The notes under the pieces were generated by a model. That model was not told the origin of the DNA and made no database searches. It saw only the letters and a list, made by a program, of their open reading frames with translations. This document shows positions 9,101-24,100 of a stretch of DNA of 64,000 nucleotides, one piece after another. The DNA comes from Rhodopirellula baltica SH 1. Its GTDB lineage: Bacteria > Planctomycetota > Planctomycetia > Pirellulales > Pirellulaceae. The position numbers and the translations under genes are program-made. Numbering within the stretch: position 1 is the stretch's first letter; every line of letters begins with the position of its first letter. The stretch covers positions 2,852,001 through 2,916,000 of the forward strand of contig NC_005027.1 in NCBI RefSeq assembly GCF_000196115.1, given 5' to 3'.

Positions 9101-12100
9101 ATGACGCTTCGACGCTTTCATTCTTTGTTGGGCACCGCTGCTTCAGACGCTTCCTCGGTATCCGATAGACGGACCAAGGGGCAACGTACCGGTAAATCCC
9201 GCCGTGCCCGGAGTGAGCGACGAAGCAAATGGCAGACCGCCGACCGCCGACTGAACCACGAAACGCTCGAAAAACGAGAACTCCTCGCCGCGGAAGTCGT
9301 TGCCATTCGCCCAGATGCGGGCGTATTGATTTCGGACGGAGACACGCTTCGCAATACTCCCCGCGAAATCAACTTGCTTTTCAACGGCAACGCAAATTTG
9401 GTGGAAAGCACCATCAATGGGAATGTGCGTCTGGTACGTGCCGGCGGCGATGGAACCTTTGGTGACGGCAACGAAGTCGAGATCAGCCTCGGTTACCTGG
9501 GGCTCGAAACGCCAGGTGACAATTCACTTGAAGGTCGCCAACGCATCGTCATGCGTCCCGCCAGCAACGCGATCCACAACGCCACCGATCCATCGGCATC
9601 ATTGCCCGATGACACCTACCGCATCGAGATCACAGCGAGCCTGGAAAGCGAAGAAGCGGGCGGCAATGTGGCCTTCAACGGAGGAGTTGACTTTGCTTCC
9701 ACCTTCACGTTGGACCGCGCAGCGCAGGTGACCTCCGTCGTTCCTCAACCAATTCAACGCAACGCTGACGGTTCACTTACACATCTTCATGACCGAATCG
9801 ATGTCTACTTCGATGACCAACGACTCGATCTGAACGATGCCGAAAATGAAGTCTTTTATCGGCTGCTCAATGCAAACGACGGTTCCTTCGCTGCCAATCC
9901 AACCGACGCAACGTATTATCCAGACCAAAACCGCGTCGAATTGTCGTTCGCCCCAGGTGTTCTTAGTAATGGCAACTTTCGTTTGGACGTGGGTACCAGC
10001 AAAGACACACCTGTCCTGCAAACGTCATTCACTGCCCTGAATGACGTCAACAGTTCAATGGACACGGCCACGCAGATCGACAATTCTTCTGGGAACGTCA
10101 CGGAGGGCATCTACCGAATCTCAGGCGAAATTGAGCCACAATCGTTTGTTCCTCAACCACGGTACCCAGGTGGACTCGACTACCCAGGCCATCGGAATGT
10201 CCAAGTTCAGAATCACTACAAACCAAATGATTCTGGAGCGGGAGATCTCCAACCGCCGTTCCCACCATTTCCCAACCAATTGACGTCGCCGATTGGCACA
10301 CAGGAAGACGCTCCCAACCTTTTCTCTGAAAAGGTCGTGACTTATTCATTCCCGTCGCAATTTCCAGCGAATGCAATCGGCGACATCTATCAAAACCTAA
10401 TCACACCCGAGCAAAAAGAGATCACTCGGGGCATCTTGGAAATCTATGCCCAACAACTTGGCTATGAGTTTATCGAACAGGACTCAGGCGGAGCCCTGAC
10501 GATTGGTCGTGGAGATTTGCGTGCCGCGGACCCGGACTCTACTTCTGGAGTCGGTGGGACTGCCGGTCTAGGCAGCTCCCGTGGAATTGTTCTCGACTTT
10601 GAAGACTTCGACAACATCAGCACGTTTGGAGACGGCTTCACTGGAACGATGTTCCATGAAGTAGGGCATGCATTGGGACTGGGGCACACCTACGAACAGC
10701 ACGCCACGATGGGAATTGCACCAATCTCCGATACGGAACCCGGAGACGCAGATCTGGTCCAACTCCAACGAGTTGCACCTCCTGTCAGCACGGACGTGGA
10801 TGTCTATCGATTCAACCTCGCCTCGGCTGGACGAGTGCAGATCGAAACATTCGCCGAGCGCCTATCGACGCCGAGTCTCCTCAATACTCATCTACGTCTT
10901 TTCAAGCGAGATCCGCTTCACCCCGACCGCTCCACCGAGATCGCTGGCAACTACAGTTTCTTTGGCAGCGATTCCTACGTTGATGTTGAACTGGAAGCCG
11001 GAGAATACTTTGTCGGCGTCTCGAGTGCGGGCAACGACCAATACAACCCAGCGTCCCCCGACAGTGGATTTGGCGGTTCAACGTTTGGTGAATATGGTCT
11101 GCAACTGACGTTTGAACCATCGTTGGTTGCTGGCCAACAACTTCGAGATGTCAGCGGCACCCCAATCGATGGCGATGCGGACGGGCAAAGCGGCGGAACG
11201 CATTCCTTCTGGTTCCAGGCCACAGAAACTACCGACACCATTTTTGTCGATAAGCTTTCGGCCGCTGGCGGTGACGGTAGTCTGACAATTCCTTACGACA
11301 CAATCGACGCCGCCTTGGCGGACGCCGAGAATCGCAACGACGAAGTAGTCGTGGAGGATCTATCAGCAACGAACTTTGCCGAACTGAACGGGCAAACATT
11401 GTCCGTCGCCATCGCTGGCGTCACGTCGATATTCACGTTCGGGACGTCGGGCACCAACCCGATCAATTTGTCGGCTGCCACCGATGCGGCCGATGCTGCT
11501 TCCATCATTGCAGGCCGAATCAACACGGTAGCAGGAACGGCGATTGCGTCTAGCGCCGGTGCAACACTCTCGGTCGCAGCAGAAAATACCTTGTCTCTGG
11601 ACGACGCACCTTCCCTGGAGATGGTACCAAAGGTCATTCGCATCGTCGGCAATGCAGTCGACTCAGGAGTCACTGGAACATTTACGACCGATGACCCGTT
11701 GGTGAACGACTTGGATGGGTTGACACCCTACTTGGTTGGAGTCGACCCAAATGCCAATGTATTGGAAGACGGCTCACAATTTCGCGTGCCTCGCAACACC
11801 ACTGTGATGATTGATGCGGGTGTGCTCCTTAAGATGCGAGCTGCAAACATCGACATCGGAACCGTTGCAAGTACAGACACCAATCGTTCCGGCGGAGCCA
11901 TCCAGCTACTTGGAACGCCAACCGTCCCGGTCTACATGCGGTCATACCACGACGACACGGCCGGTGGGGAGAGCGACGGAAACGACGCGTTTGCACCAAC
12001 AAGCGGTGACTTCGGAGGCATCGTGATCCGCGATGACTCAGACCTTGAAAGCCGTGGTATTTTCCTCAACTCCATCAACTATGCCGATATCAAACAGGGC

Positions 12101-15100
12101 GGCGGCAAAGTCTTTGTGAATTCAGTCGAGTCAAACTTTGCTCCCATTCACATACTCAATGCAAGGCCGACGGTTACCTTCAGCACCATTACCGAAAGTG
12201 CTGATGTTGCCATGTTGGCCACACCTGACAGTTTCGAGGATTCTCTGAATCGGATCGGTCCTGATATTTCGGGAAACTACCTCCAAGACAACGGATCAAA
12301 TGGCCTGCTGGTCTTCATCCAAACAGATGGTTCTGGTCGCGTACTTGACAAGATGACCGTGTCAGGGCGTTTCGATGACACTGACATCCCCCACATCATC
12401 AATGAAAGCCTGATCATTCAGGGCAATCCTGGCGGTCCGGAAATCATCTCCGGTGTGTTGCATGCCCGACCATCCGGTCGATTGGTCATCGATCCGGGCT
12501 TGATCATCAAACTTGATGGGGCCCGGATTGAAGCCGAGCGTGGTCAATCCAATCTGATCGCAGAAGGAACCGAGAACGAACCGATCATCTTCACGTCCGT
12601 GCTGGATGATCGCTTCGGTGGAAGTGGGGCATTCGATCTCAACCGCAATCCAGGTAGCACCGGCTCGCCTGGGGATTGGGCTGGGATCATCTTCAGCGAG
12701 GCGTCCTCCGGAAGCATTGACCACGCCCTGATCTCTTATGGCGGTGGCGATGCAGAAGTCCCCGGTGTCGCGGGCGGACTATCGAATTTCAACGTCATCG
12801 AAGTTCATCAAGCGCTCGTGAGAATTGCAAACAGCGAAATCACCCTTAACGCAGACGGAAATGCGCCGAACACTCGCGCAGGCATCGGTGCCAACAGCCC
12901 AGCGACCATCTATGTGCGTGGTGCTCAACCCGCCATCATCGGAAACGAAATCACCGACAACGCTGGCCCTGCCATCAGCATCAACGTCAATGCGCTCCGA
13001 CACGAGTACATTGCTGATCCAGGTCGGCAAACGGGACTCAACGATCAGTTCAAAGAGTTTGATGACAATCGCGGTCCCCTTATTCGGATCAACGAACTTG
13101 AGAACAACGCGGTCAACGGTCTTGACATCCGCAACAATCCAACCCCAATCAACCGCTTTGATGCTTCAGGTTTTAGAGACCCAAGTTTCAATGTTGCCAG
13201 CGTCCTAAATGACTCCAACATCACGACTGAGATCATTTGGGACGACACCGACATCGTTCACGTGGTCAACGGCGAACTGTCCAGTGGCAATTTGTCGACT
13301 TACGGCGGCATCCGAATGCTCAGTAGCGTGTCGGAAAGTTTGGTCGTGAAAGTCAATGGTTCGGGATCGGGCTTCACAGCCACAGGATCCCCCCTGGACA
13401 TCAACGATCGCATCGGTGGAACGATTCACGTCATTGGTCAACCTGGTTACCCCGTCATCATCACCGACATCAACGATGACTCGGTCGGTGCTGGATACAA
13501 CCCGTCGGGCGACATCATTTTCGACACGGGAAATAATGGCCCAAGCAACGGCACCTCCGGCTCATGGCGTGGCTTTGTTTTCGATGAGTTCAGCAACGAT
13601 CGAAACGTCGCGTTGATCGGAGAACTCGAGCCCGCTTTGACTAGTGGCAACGAACTGAACGATCGCCCCAGCGGCAACCGCGCCCAGGACCTGGGTACCC
13701 TAGCGCCCGACATGAAGAGTGGCGACGAAAACCGTCGACTTGGATTTGAGGTCATGGGCTACATCAGTCCCGATGCGCCAGATGACGTGGACGTTTATAG
13801 CTTCAGTGCCACTGGCGGTACGGAAGTCTGGATCGACCTCGACCGAACCGGTTCAGCGCTGAATGGCGTGGTGGAACTGATTGACAACCTTGGCAACGTA
13901 TTGGCAGCAAGTTCGGACCCCGATCTGTTCACCAGCGGAAGTGTTGCTGCGAATCCATTGACGAAGAACGTCAACCTGGGTGGAGACACCTACACGTTGA
14001 ATCATAAAGATCCCGGGATGCGGATCGAACTGCCAGGAACTGGCGCAGGACAGTACTTCGTTCGCGTCCGATCGTTTGAAGGCGTGACAGCAGGTGGTTA
14101 CCGCTTGCAGATCCGCATGCAGCAGATCGACGAGTTCCCTGGATCAACCGTCCGCTTTGCGGACATTCGATACGCAACGAGCGCGATTGATGTCCAAGGA
14201 CTTCCAAGCAACAGCTTTTTGACGGGCGACGCGGCAGAAGTTGGCGATGCTGCTGCCGAATTTAGTGGCGGACAAGCGCTGATCAATCTGCTCCGAAGTG
14301 ATTCGGTGGCCATCTCGATTGCGGGCGAAATTGGAAACGCGGCAGACGTCGACGTCTACGAAGTCGACTTGACCCATATGGCACAGCCTTCTCCCGAGGC
14401 GTCGACGATCGCTCTCGTATTCGACATTGACTACGCGGATCAAGTCTCCGGACTGGATTCCACCATCGCTGTTTTCAACAGCAACAATGAGCTGATCTAC
14501 ATCGGTCGCGAATCAAACATTGATGACGACCGGCCCGACCCAAGTGCTGCTGACGGACGAGGTCTCGACGATCTTTCGCGAGGCACAGTCGGCGATCGGG
14601 ACCCCTACATTGGTCCAGTGAATTTGACACCCGGCAGCGTTTATTACGTGGCCGTGATGAGTGACCAGATGGTTCCAACATCGGCCGCGGTTCAGTTTTA
14701 CACGGCCAATCCGAATGGCGGGCCAGATGCGCGTCTCACGAGACTCGAACCCGTCAACTCCGTTCAGCGAATCGTCGAAGACCACATCGGTTTCAGCGGA
14801 TACACCAGTAACGCTGACGACCGCGACACCTCAATTAACGAGGAAGTGCGCATCCTCCCGACCACACCCGCCATCTTTAATATCGACTCAACTGTCGAAT
14901 TGGAAACCCACATTGGCGAATTGGCACTGAGCGATGTTCCGTTGTTCATGATCACCGATCGTGTGACACAGTTGTCGAATGGTTCGGACGACAACTTCTA
15001 CCTGGCTGATCCTTTTAATGGTGGGAACGCCTACCGGAACTACTTCCCTGCGAACAATATCAACCTGAATGCCGGCGACAATGACATTCAGGACATCGTC

Positions 15101-18100
15101 ATTCGTAGCGATGGACGCATGTTTGGCTATGCAAGACTTGACGGAAACGATGGATCGGTCGGCACGCTTGTTGAGATCGATCCAAACACAGGGGCGATCA
15201 TCGCCAGTCAAAACGATGGAATCTTGGGAGTTGGCCCAACCCCGAACACATCGACCATCGACGATGACGCTGGCGGCCATGGAGCCCGCGCTCAAGAGTT
15301 CATGGATTCTGACGACGTCGATGCATTGACATTTGAGCGTGTTGGTTCCACGAACAATGTTCCTGATTACTTGACCTACTACTCAGTCAGAGAAACCGCA
15401 ACGCGAGGCACAGGTACGAGTGCGACCCACTTCACGACCTCGAGACTTTATCTGGGTCGAGAGAATGGCGATGCGTCGCCACGCACTGCTGCGAACGGCC
15501 CCGACTATGGCTTCCAGGGCGAAATTCAACCGGCTGGAATCACGACGGCCACCGCTCAGTTCTCGTTCCGAAATCCGGATACCCCTGCGAGCACAACCGT
15601 CCTGATTCGTTCCAAGTTGCCAGGTGAGAACGGAAACATTGACATCCGTTTCCGCCAAGATGTCGATGCAAACACGGAAGTTGCGAACGTTGTCAATAAC
15701 ATGCACAACTCGTCCGATTCAATCATCACCATTGACTTGGACGTCACCGGTGATCCTGATATCACCGGCGCCCCCACGGCGCAACAGATTGTCGACCTGA
15801 TCAACAATGATGCCGATGCAAGTCAAATTGTGATGGCGGTCATTGCCGGCGGTTCGGGAGCGAATGGAGATGGGGCGAATGGAACACAGGCTATTCAGAT
15901 TTCTGCAGGTCCAACAACCACAGGCGTAGGAACGCCGATGGCTCGCGTCACTGGCCTTTCATTTAGTTCACGTTTTGGTTCGAGTGGCCTGTATGGCGTG
16001 ACGGAAGACGGAGACTTCATCTCAATCGACGAATCAACTGGAGAAGCAACGATTCTCTATCAAGACTCGTCGCTTAGTTTCGCGGGACTCGCATTGGGGC
16101 CCGAAAATGTTGAGGACGGCAGATACAGTCAAATGCTGTTCGCGACAACCACAACGGGCCAACTGATCGCGTTTGACCCTGAAGACACCCTGGGCAGAGG
16201 AACCGCTGACGTTGGCGGATTCGAAGCGAAAGATACTCCGGCCCCCATCTTTGCTGGCAATGCGACATCGATATCCATCACTCGCGATGTTGATGGCACC
16301 ACGCAGAGCCTGAGCGGATCGGCCGTGGGTGTCGCCTTCAGCCCATCGGACTTCAACCTTTGGCACCCGACGATGCGACGTGGCAGCGATGCGGGACACG
16401 GAGTCAACGAAGCATCAGACGGAAGCCGATCCGGCAACACAACCCGGCATGCGATCTCGGGCGATCTTGCAACCGGTGACGAGAACCCCACCGAAGCGAA
16501 TGGCGGTGCCAGTTGGTATTTCGGATTGGAAACTTGGGACAGCTCGCCAGCGAACGGCTCCAACAAATACCTCAATCCCGCTGGAGGCAACAACCAGTTC
16601 GGTATCACCGAAGTGCAACATGCAGACTTGTCCAGCAACCCCTCGCTGAACAACTCGTATGATCTTCCTGGAGGTGCTCGAGGACTGCTCGACTCTGGCA
16701 CGTTCGATCTGACGGGAGTGAGTTCAGAGGATCGTCCAACTTTGTACTTCAACTACTTCTTGGAAACCCAGGATGCCGCTGGAGTCCACTCGGAACAAGA
16801 CCCGACGTTCCGTGACAGCGCTCGCGTTTATGCACGAAGCGATCAAAGCAACGGTTGGGAACTGGTCGCGACCAATAACAGCACGCTGACAGACGTCGGC
16901 GATCACGACGCCGAACTGCCTGAGCACCTTTCGCACCTTTCGAATCCTCACGATTCGTCGAGCGTCAACCCAGCGGCACAAACGAAACGTACCGTCCAAG
17001 AACTGCACGAGAACAGCAACATTTGGCGACAGGCCCGAATTGACCTGTCGACGTTTGCGGGGGACACCAACGTGCAACTCCGCTTCGGTTTCAGCACCAC
17101 CGGTGACTCATTGGATGGCCTGGAAGGTGATCAATTTGGAATCTACGACGAATCTGACAGCACGCTTGCTCGCGACAACAATCGAGAAGGTTTTTACATC
17201 GACGATATCATCGTCGGCTTCGCTGAGCGTGGGGAAATGGTCACAGCGGCACCGAGCAATTCGGCTGCAAACGCTTTCACCAATCTTGCTGCCAATTCGA
17301 GAACCGATCTGGATGCGACCGAACTGGCACGCCGCCCTCAACTGAACGGCGAGTACCAATTGGAAATCCGTCGCACGGACTACGGCGAAGGATTTTTGTA
17401 TGGTTTGAACGGCAATGAACCAGACGTCATAGAGCGAAATGACATCATTTACCTGAACGGCGTCGGCGGTGGCGACTACGCCGATGCGTTTGGTGAAAAC
17501 GGGGCAATCGTGATCCTCGATACGTTCGACACCAACGCTCGCCATACAATGGAGAGTGGCGGAACCCTGTTGCTTGCTGACCAAAATCGCGAACGCACAC
17601 AGGGTGTTTTCCTTCTCGAAAGCAACATCATCCGCGATTCATCCGTGGTTGGCGTGCATGTGCAGCCTGGCAGAACGGCCGGTGACGGAAACGGGGTCAC
17701 TTATCCGGGAGCACTGAAGAATTTCGAAATCGAAGACTCCACCTCGTTGATCCCAGGCGTTGTGATCCTCAACAACGTTATTGTCGGTGGGAATGGCATC
17801 CAATTCGACGGTCCTGATAGCACGGATCCTCAACAACCTCTTCCATACGGGAGAATCATCAACAACACGATCGTTGGCGATGGCAGTGGCACAGGACTGA
17901 CGGTCACAAGTAATGCCAGCCCAATCGTGCTGAACAATATCTTCGCGGACTTGGCTGTGGCCATTGCCACGGTCAACCAAGACGACGGAATCGAGATCGA
18001 GAACAATCTGTTCCACGGGAACGGTGCCAACGGCACTGAGGGCACCAACTCCATTCTCTCCGCCACCCCATTGTTTGCGGCCGGCACTCCCGCCCAAGCA

Positions 18101-21100
18101 ATTCTCGAATCGAATTTCTACTTGGCAGCGGGATCCGTTGCCCTGGACGATTCTGAAGATGCCAACGAGCGTTCGTTGCACTCACAATTTAAAGCCTTGT
18201 TGGGAATCCCACCGTCTCCTGTACTTACCCCAGATCGTGATGCTCTGGGTCAAGTCCGTGCCAACTCGGGTGGTACCACCGCAGGGACCGTCGACCTTGG
18301 AGCGATCGACCGCGTGGACAGTCGGCGACCATTCGCGACGCTGCTGATTCCGACGGACAACGACAACGCCGGCCAGGACACGGATCCAACCGCAACCAAT
18401 TTGCGACTGACTGATCCTGTGTTAGATGCATTCTCCATCTTGCTGTCCGATGGTGAGAATATCTTCTCGAAATTCGAAGGCACCGGAATCGATCCAGCAA
18501 CTGTCAACGCAGCGAGCGTGGTGGTCCGTCGCAATGGACGAGACTTGACAGAAGGAGAAGACTTCACTCTAGGTTTCAACGCTTCTTCTGGTGAATTGCG
18601 ACTGACACCAGTATCGAATTTGTGGGAGCCAAGCAGCGTCTACGAAATCCGGCTAGACAACACGTTCATCGCGGACCGTGCAGGGAACTTACTGCGTCCA
18701 AATCGTCAAAATGGAACCACCCGTTTCACGATTATCTTGCCAACCGTTCAGCTCGACTTTGGTGATGCACCCGCGAGCTACGGGACCAACATTGTCAACG
18801 ATGGTGCCCGTCATGCGGTAATCGATAAAGGCGACTTGCGATTGGGTTCACGCATCGACGACGAAGCCGAATCTTGGCGGGCCAGTGGCCAGCTTGACGA
18901 TAACCGAAGCAACATCACCTTCACTTCGAATGCTGCCCCGGGAACGTTCACCATCACCACCGTCGGCGTTGGTGTGGAATCGCTCGGCATTGATCAGCTG
19001 CCACTCCCTGGCGATATCTTGCAAGTCACTGAACTACTCGGTGACCAAGCGACATTCGAATTTGTTTTAGAAGGCACTGCTCCGTCGGGCGACAACATAG
19101 CCGTCCAATTTGATCCTCTGGGGACAACCGACGAGCTGGGCGTGACATTGAGCGATGCCATCGCAAAGGTCTTCGTCGACTTTGGTGCTGATGTTGAGTT
19201 TGACTTCCAAACGAGCGACTCTGTTGCGGGCACCCCGACCACGATCACTCTGTCGAAATTCGATGACGAAGACGGGATTGGAATATCTCAACTTCAAACA
19301 GCAGGTGATCCGGGGGCAAACCCTCCACTTGCTGCAAACAACCACTACGTTTTCGTCGATCCGTCAGTGGTATCAGAAGAGACCTTTACCGATCCAAGCC
19401 AGGTCTCCGGCTACCTCAACCCAGCTGATCCGCGTGGAACGACGATCGTCATCAATGCGACGTCCGACGGCTTCGTCGACGCATGGATTGATTTCGATGG
19501 AAATGGAGTCTTCGCTGCCTCGACAGAAACGATCCTGGACTCGGTGCCCGTAACAGCGGGTGAAAATACATTCACCATCTTCACCCCAAATGATGCGACC
19601 GAGGGTGTGACCTGGGCTCGTTTCCGCTTGTCACCAGAAGGCAATGCGACACCAACTGGCTTGGTAATCGGTGGTGAGGTCGAAGATTATCAAGTCAGCA
19701 TTGTCAATGTTGATTTGCCTCAACCGGTCAATGACAGCTATGTCGTTGACGAGGACGAAGTTTTGGACTCGTCGACCTTGGGTTCGAATCCATCTGTGTT
19801 CGGCAACGACACGTTTGATGCGGCTCAATTCATGCCGATCACTGCCGTGGTTGTGGATGGTCCGTCCTATGGCACATTGACCCTGGACCCGATGACCGGT
19901 GAGTTTGTCTACGACTCCTTCGAAGACTTCGCTGGCATCGACACCTTCACCTATCGCCTCTACGACCAAGCGACCGGTGCTGCCGCCCCAGCAATCGACG
20001 GAATGGGAGCACCGATCGGTTACGGAACAGTCACCATCAATGTGCAACCTGTCAATGATGTGCCTTCTGTCGAGAACCTGACATTGCTCGCGTTGGAAGA
20101 CACGACGCGCACCTTCACAGCGGAACAACTCAAAGCCAGCGCATTTGGCGACGGAAATCGTGAATTCACATTGACACTCCCTGATGGTTCGACTCAGTCG
20201 GCCCCATGGGACGAGTCAATCCAAACGTTCAATGTCATCTCGCTGCAAACCACGGTGGCAGGAGTTGTCACCGACATTGACTGGACCACACCAATCCCCG
20301 CCGATGGTTTCAAGACCCCACGCGGCCGGATCATTCCGACCTGGGAAGCAGTAAACGGGTTCTTAGAAACCATCGAGTACTTGGCCGACACGGACTTAAA
20401 CCAAGACAACGCGAATGGCAATTCGCTGTTGCGTGATGAATTCCAATTCACCATCGAAGACGACGGAGTGCTGGTCAATCCTGGCGCGGACTTGGTAGAT
20501 CCAGCGGACGATACCGTGTTCACGGGTGCCAAGCTCACAGCCCAGGCGACGGCGGAGATCGACGTCAAACCAAAGAACGACGCTCCCGTCGCAGCGGAGG
20601 ATGTGATCAGCGAAAACAATGCGGATTGGAACGCATTCTTTATCGGACCTGATCCGATGAATCCCGTGGCTCCCGTCCCAGTTCCGACTGAAGACCAAAC
20701 TTTGGTCATTCCGCAGGCTTACCTGATCGCAAATGACAAGGAAGCTCGTGACTCGGCAGCTGACGAGAATGACAATACCAACGATGCGGGACTGACCGTG
20801 ACCGCAGTGAGTGCCACCAGTGCACTTGGTGGAACGGTTTCGATCGACAGCAACACCGGCGACATCATCTACACGCCCGCGCTGAACACCTACGGTGAAG
20901 ACTCCTTCACCTACACGGTGACTGACAGCGGCATCACCTTTGATTTGGGCCCCGAGGGGATGCCCGGATCGATGAATGAAGTCGATGACTTCCTCACGCA
21001 CACCGCCACCGTGCGGATTCTGATCAAACCGGTGAACGACACGCCTCAAGCGGACGACCTGTCACTGGACCTTTTGGAATACCGTGAGGACGAAGATGTC

Positions 21101-24100
21101 ACCGGCAACGCGAATCCGGTGGCCAAAACCGACGGAACCGGGTTCAAGAACTTCTCCAAGGACGACCTGCTTCGCCTCGGTAGCGCGGGCTCGGCTCTTG
21201 AAGTCACCCCGCCAACTGATTTTCCAGCGGACTTCGATGAGGATGCACAGGATTTGCGAGTCATCAAGATCGGCTTGCCTGGTGCCGCGGGAGCTTCCGT
21301 CGATGCTCGCTTGCTGACTTACGACGCGGTCACCGGTTTGGCACCGGTTCAAACTTTGGCCACAGCAAACGGAATGTTGACGCTGACGTTCAGCTTGGTC
21401 GCCGATCCAATGAACCCAGGTATGTACATCGCTGACAGTGGCGAGTTTGTCAGTGGTTCCTACGAACCCAACGTGGACTACAACGAAGAAACACCGTTTG
21501 ACACCACGGACCTGTTCACCTACTTCGTGGAAGACTTCTCTGAGATCCCAGTTCCTGGTGCGGACAACTTCCCAGGCGAGTCACCCGAGAGCGTTGGTCA
21601 CGGTAGCCTGACCAGCGCCGCCGCCACCGTCACGGTCACAACTCACGCGACCAACGACACGCCTGAGTTCCCAGTCTTTGATACGGTGACCTTCGCCGAA
21701 GACATCAACGACGCTGGCAATGCCTTCAACACCGTCTTCTATGACATCTACGGGGAAGCCGTCATCGCGTCGGCTGATCCGGCGGTCCACAACCTCCCGC
21801 AGGCCATCTTCGTCAGCCGCGATACCGCAGAAGACGAGCGTGGAAACAACAGCGGAGCGGCGCCGACGCAGTCGCTGACCTACAGCTACAACACGCTGTA
21901 TGAACCGGCCGGCATGTTTGAATCCGCACCAGTGCTCGACGAGTACGGGGTGTTGACGCTAACACCACGTGCCGATGCCTATGGCTATGCCCTGTACGAA
22001 GTCACGATGACAGACAACGGGCAGTCCTACGATCCAGCCACTGGCATGTTGGTCGACGACTTCCGTAGCGTGACTCGCACGTTGACCGTGCACATCACAC
22101 CGGTCAATGACGCTCCCGTCACCGAAGATCGAGCATTGGAAGTCATGGAGGTCGAGGAATTCTCGTCGCCGGATGACATGCCGACCGGCGCGGTCGCTTC
22201 CATCGACTTGACTCCGGATCAGTTCCTGGGTTCCACCACCGAGAATCCAGAACTTGCCGAGCAAAGTGACTTCACCGATGACATCGACGCGGTCGATGAA
22301 TTCGATGAAGAAGAGCAAAGCCTGCGAGTTGTCAAGTTCACCGTCACGTTGGCCAACGGTTCCACCGCAGACGTCGACGCCGAAAACAACAACGGCGTCG
22401 AACTGACGCTGGCAACAGGCCGCATCACGTTCAACTTCGATGACATCGCAGACGGCGGTGCTTACACCGGCGGTACTTACTTCCCGAACGTGGATTACAA
22501 CGAGGAAAGCCCGTTCGCACCGAATGAACAGTTTACCTACGTCGTCGAAGACTTCGGTGTGACCACCATTCCAGGTTCGACGGATGTCACCGGAACCACC
22601 GAGCAAGTCGACTACACCAACGATGGTGGGTCGCCACCGCAGGGACTGAACAATCGTTCGACACCGCGAACGATGACGCTGACCACGCGGGCTCAGAACG
22701 ATGTCCCTGAGTTCCCCGTGTTTGGTGAAGTGACCTTCGCCGAAGACATCAACGATGCTGGCGACGCGTTCAACACGGTGTTCTACGATATCTATGGGGA
22801 AGCCGTGATCGCGTCGGCCGACCCTGCCGTTCACAACCTGCCACAAGCGATCCACGTCAGTCGCGTGACAGCGGAAGACGAACGTGGAAATGACAGCGGT
22901 GCTCTACCAACTCAATCATTGAGTTTCAGTTTCACCACGCTCTACGAACCAGCCGGAATGTTCGAGACCACACCAACTCTGGATGAGTATGGTGTGCTGA
23001 TGTTGACTCCACGAGCTGACGCGTATGGCTATGCGGTGTTCGTTGTCACTCTGACGGACGATGGTGGCAGCTACAATCTCCCCAACGATCCACGCAGCAT
23101 CAATCGCACACTGACGGTGCACATCACACCAGTCAACGATGCTCCTGTGACGGTTGACCGATCTCTCGAGGTGGACGAAGTCGAGGAGTTTGCTTCGCCA
23201 GACGATGCGTCAACGGGTGACGTCGCGTCGATTGACCTGACCCCCGACCAGTTCCTCGGTGGCTCCACCGAAAACCCCGAACTGGCCGAGCAAAGTGACT
23301 TCACGGATGACATCGACGCGGTCGACGAATTCGATGAAGAGGAACAAAACCTCCGAGTTGTTGAGTTCACCGTCACGCTGGCCGATGGCTCCACCGTGGT
23401 CGTCGATGCTGAAAACAACAACGGCGTCGAACTGACTCTGGCCACTGGCCGAATCACGTTCCACTTCGACGATATCAGCGTGGGCGGCGCCTACACCGGC
23501 GGCGTTTACTATCCGAACGTGGACTACAACGAGGAAAGTCCCTTCGCTGCCAACGAGCAGTTCACTTACGTCATCGAAGACTTCGGAACCACTTCGATCC
23601 CAGGATCGCAATACATAAATGGTGGTGCTGCCGACGAAGTCGACTACACCAACGATGGCGCCGCACCTCCCGTTGGCCTGAACAATCGTTCGACACCTCG
23701 CACAATGACGCTGACCACGCGAGCACAAAACGACGCACCTGAGTTCCCCGTCTTCAGCACGGTGACCTTCCCCGAAGACATCAATGACGCGGGCGACACG
23801 TTCAACACCGTCTTCTACGATATTTACGGCGAAGCCATCATTGCGTCGGCCGATCCAGCCGTTCACAACCTCCCACAGGCCATCTTCGTCAGTCGAGCAA
23901 CCGCGGAAGACGAACGTGGAAACGGCAGCGGTGCAGTCGCGACTCAGTCGTTGACCTACACCTACAGCACCCTGTACGAACCAGCCGGTATGTTTGAATC
24001 TGCACCGGTGCTCGACGAGTACGGAGTGTTGACGCTGACGCCTCGTGCCGATGCGTATGGCTACGCGGTCTACACGGTCACCATGACCGACGATGGACAG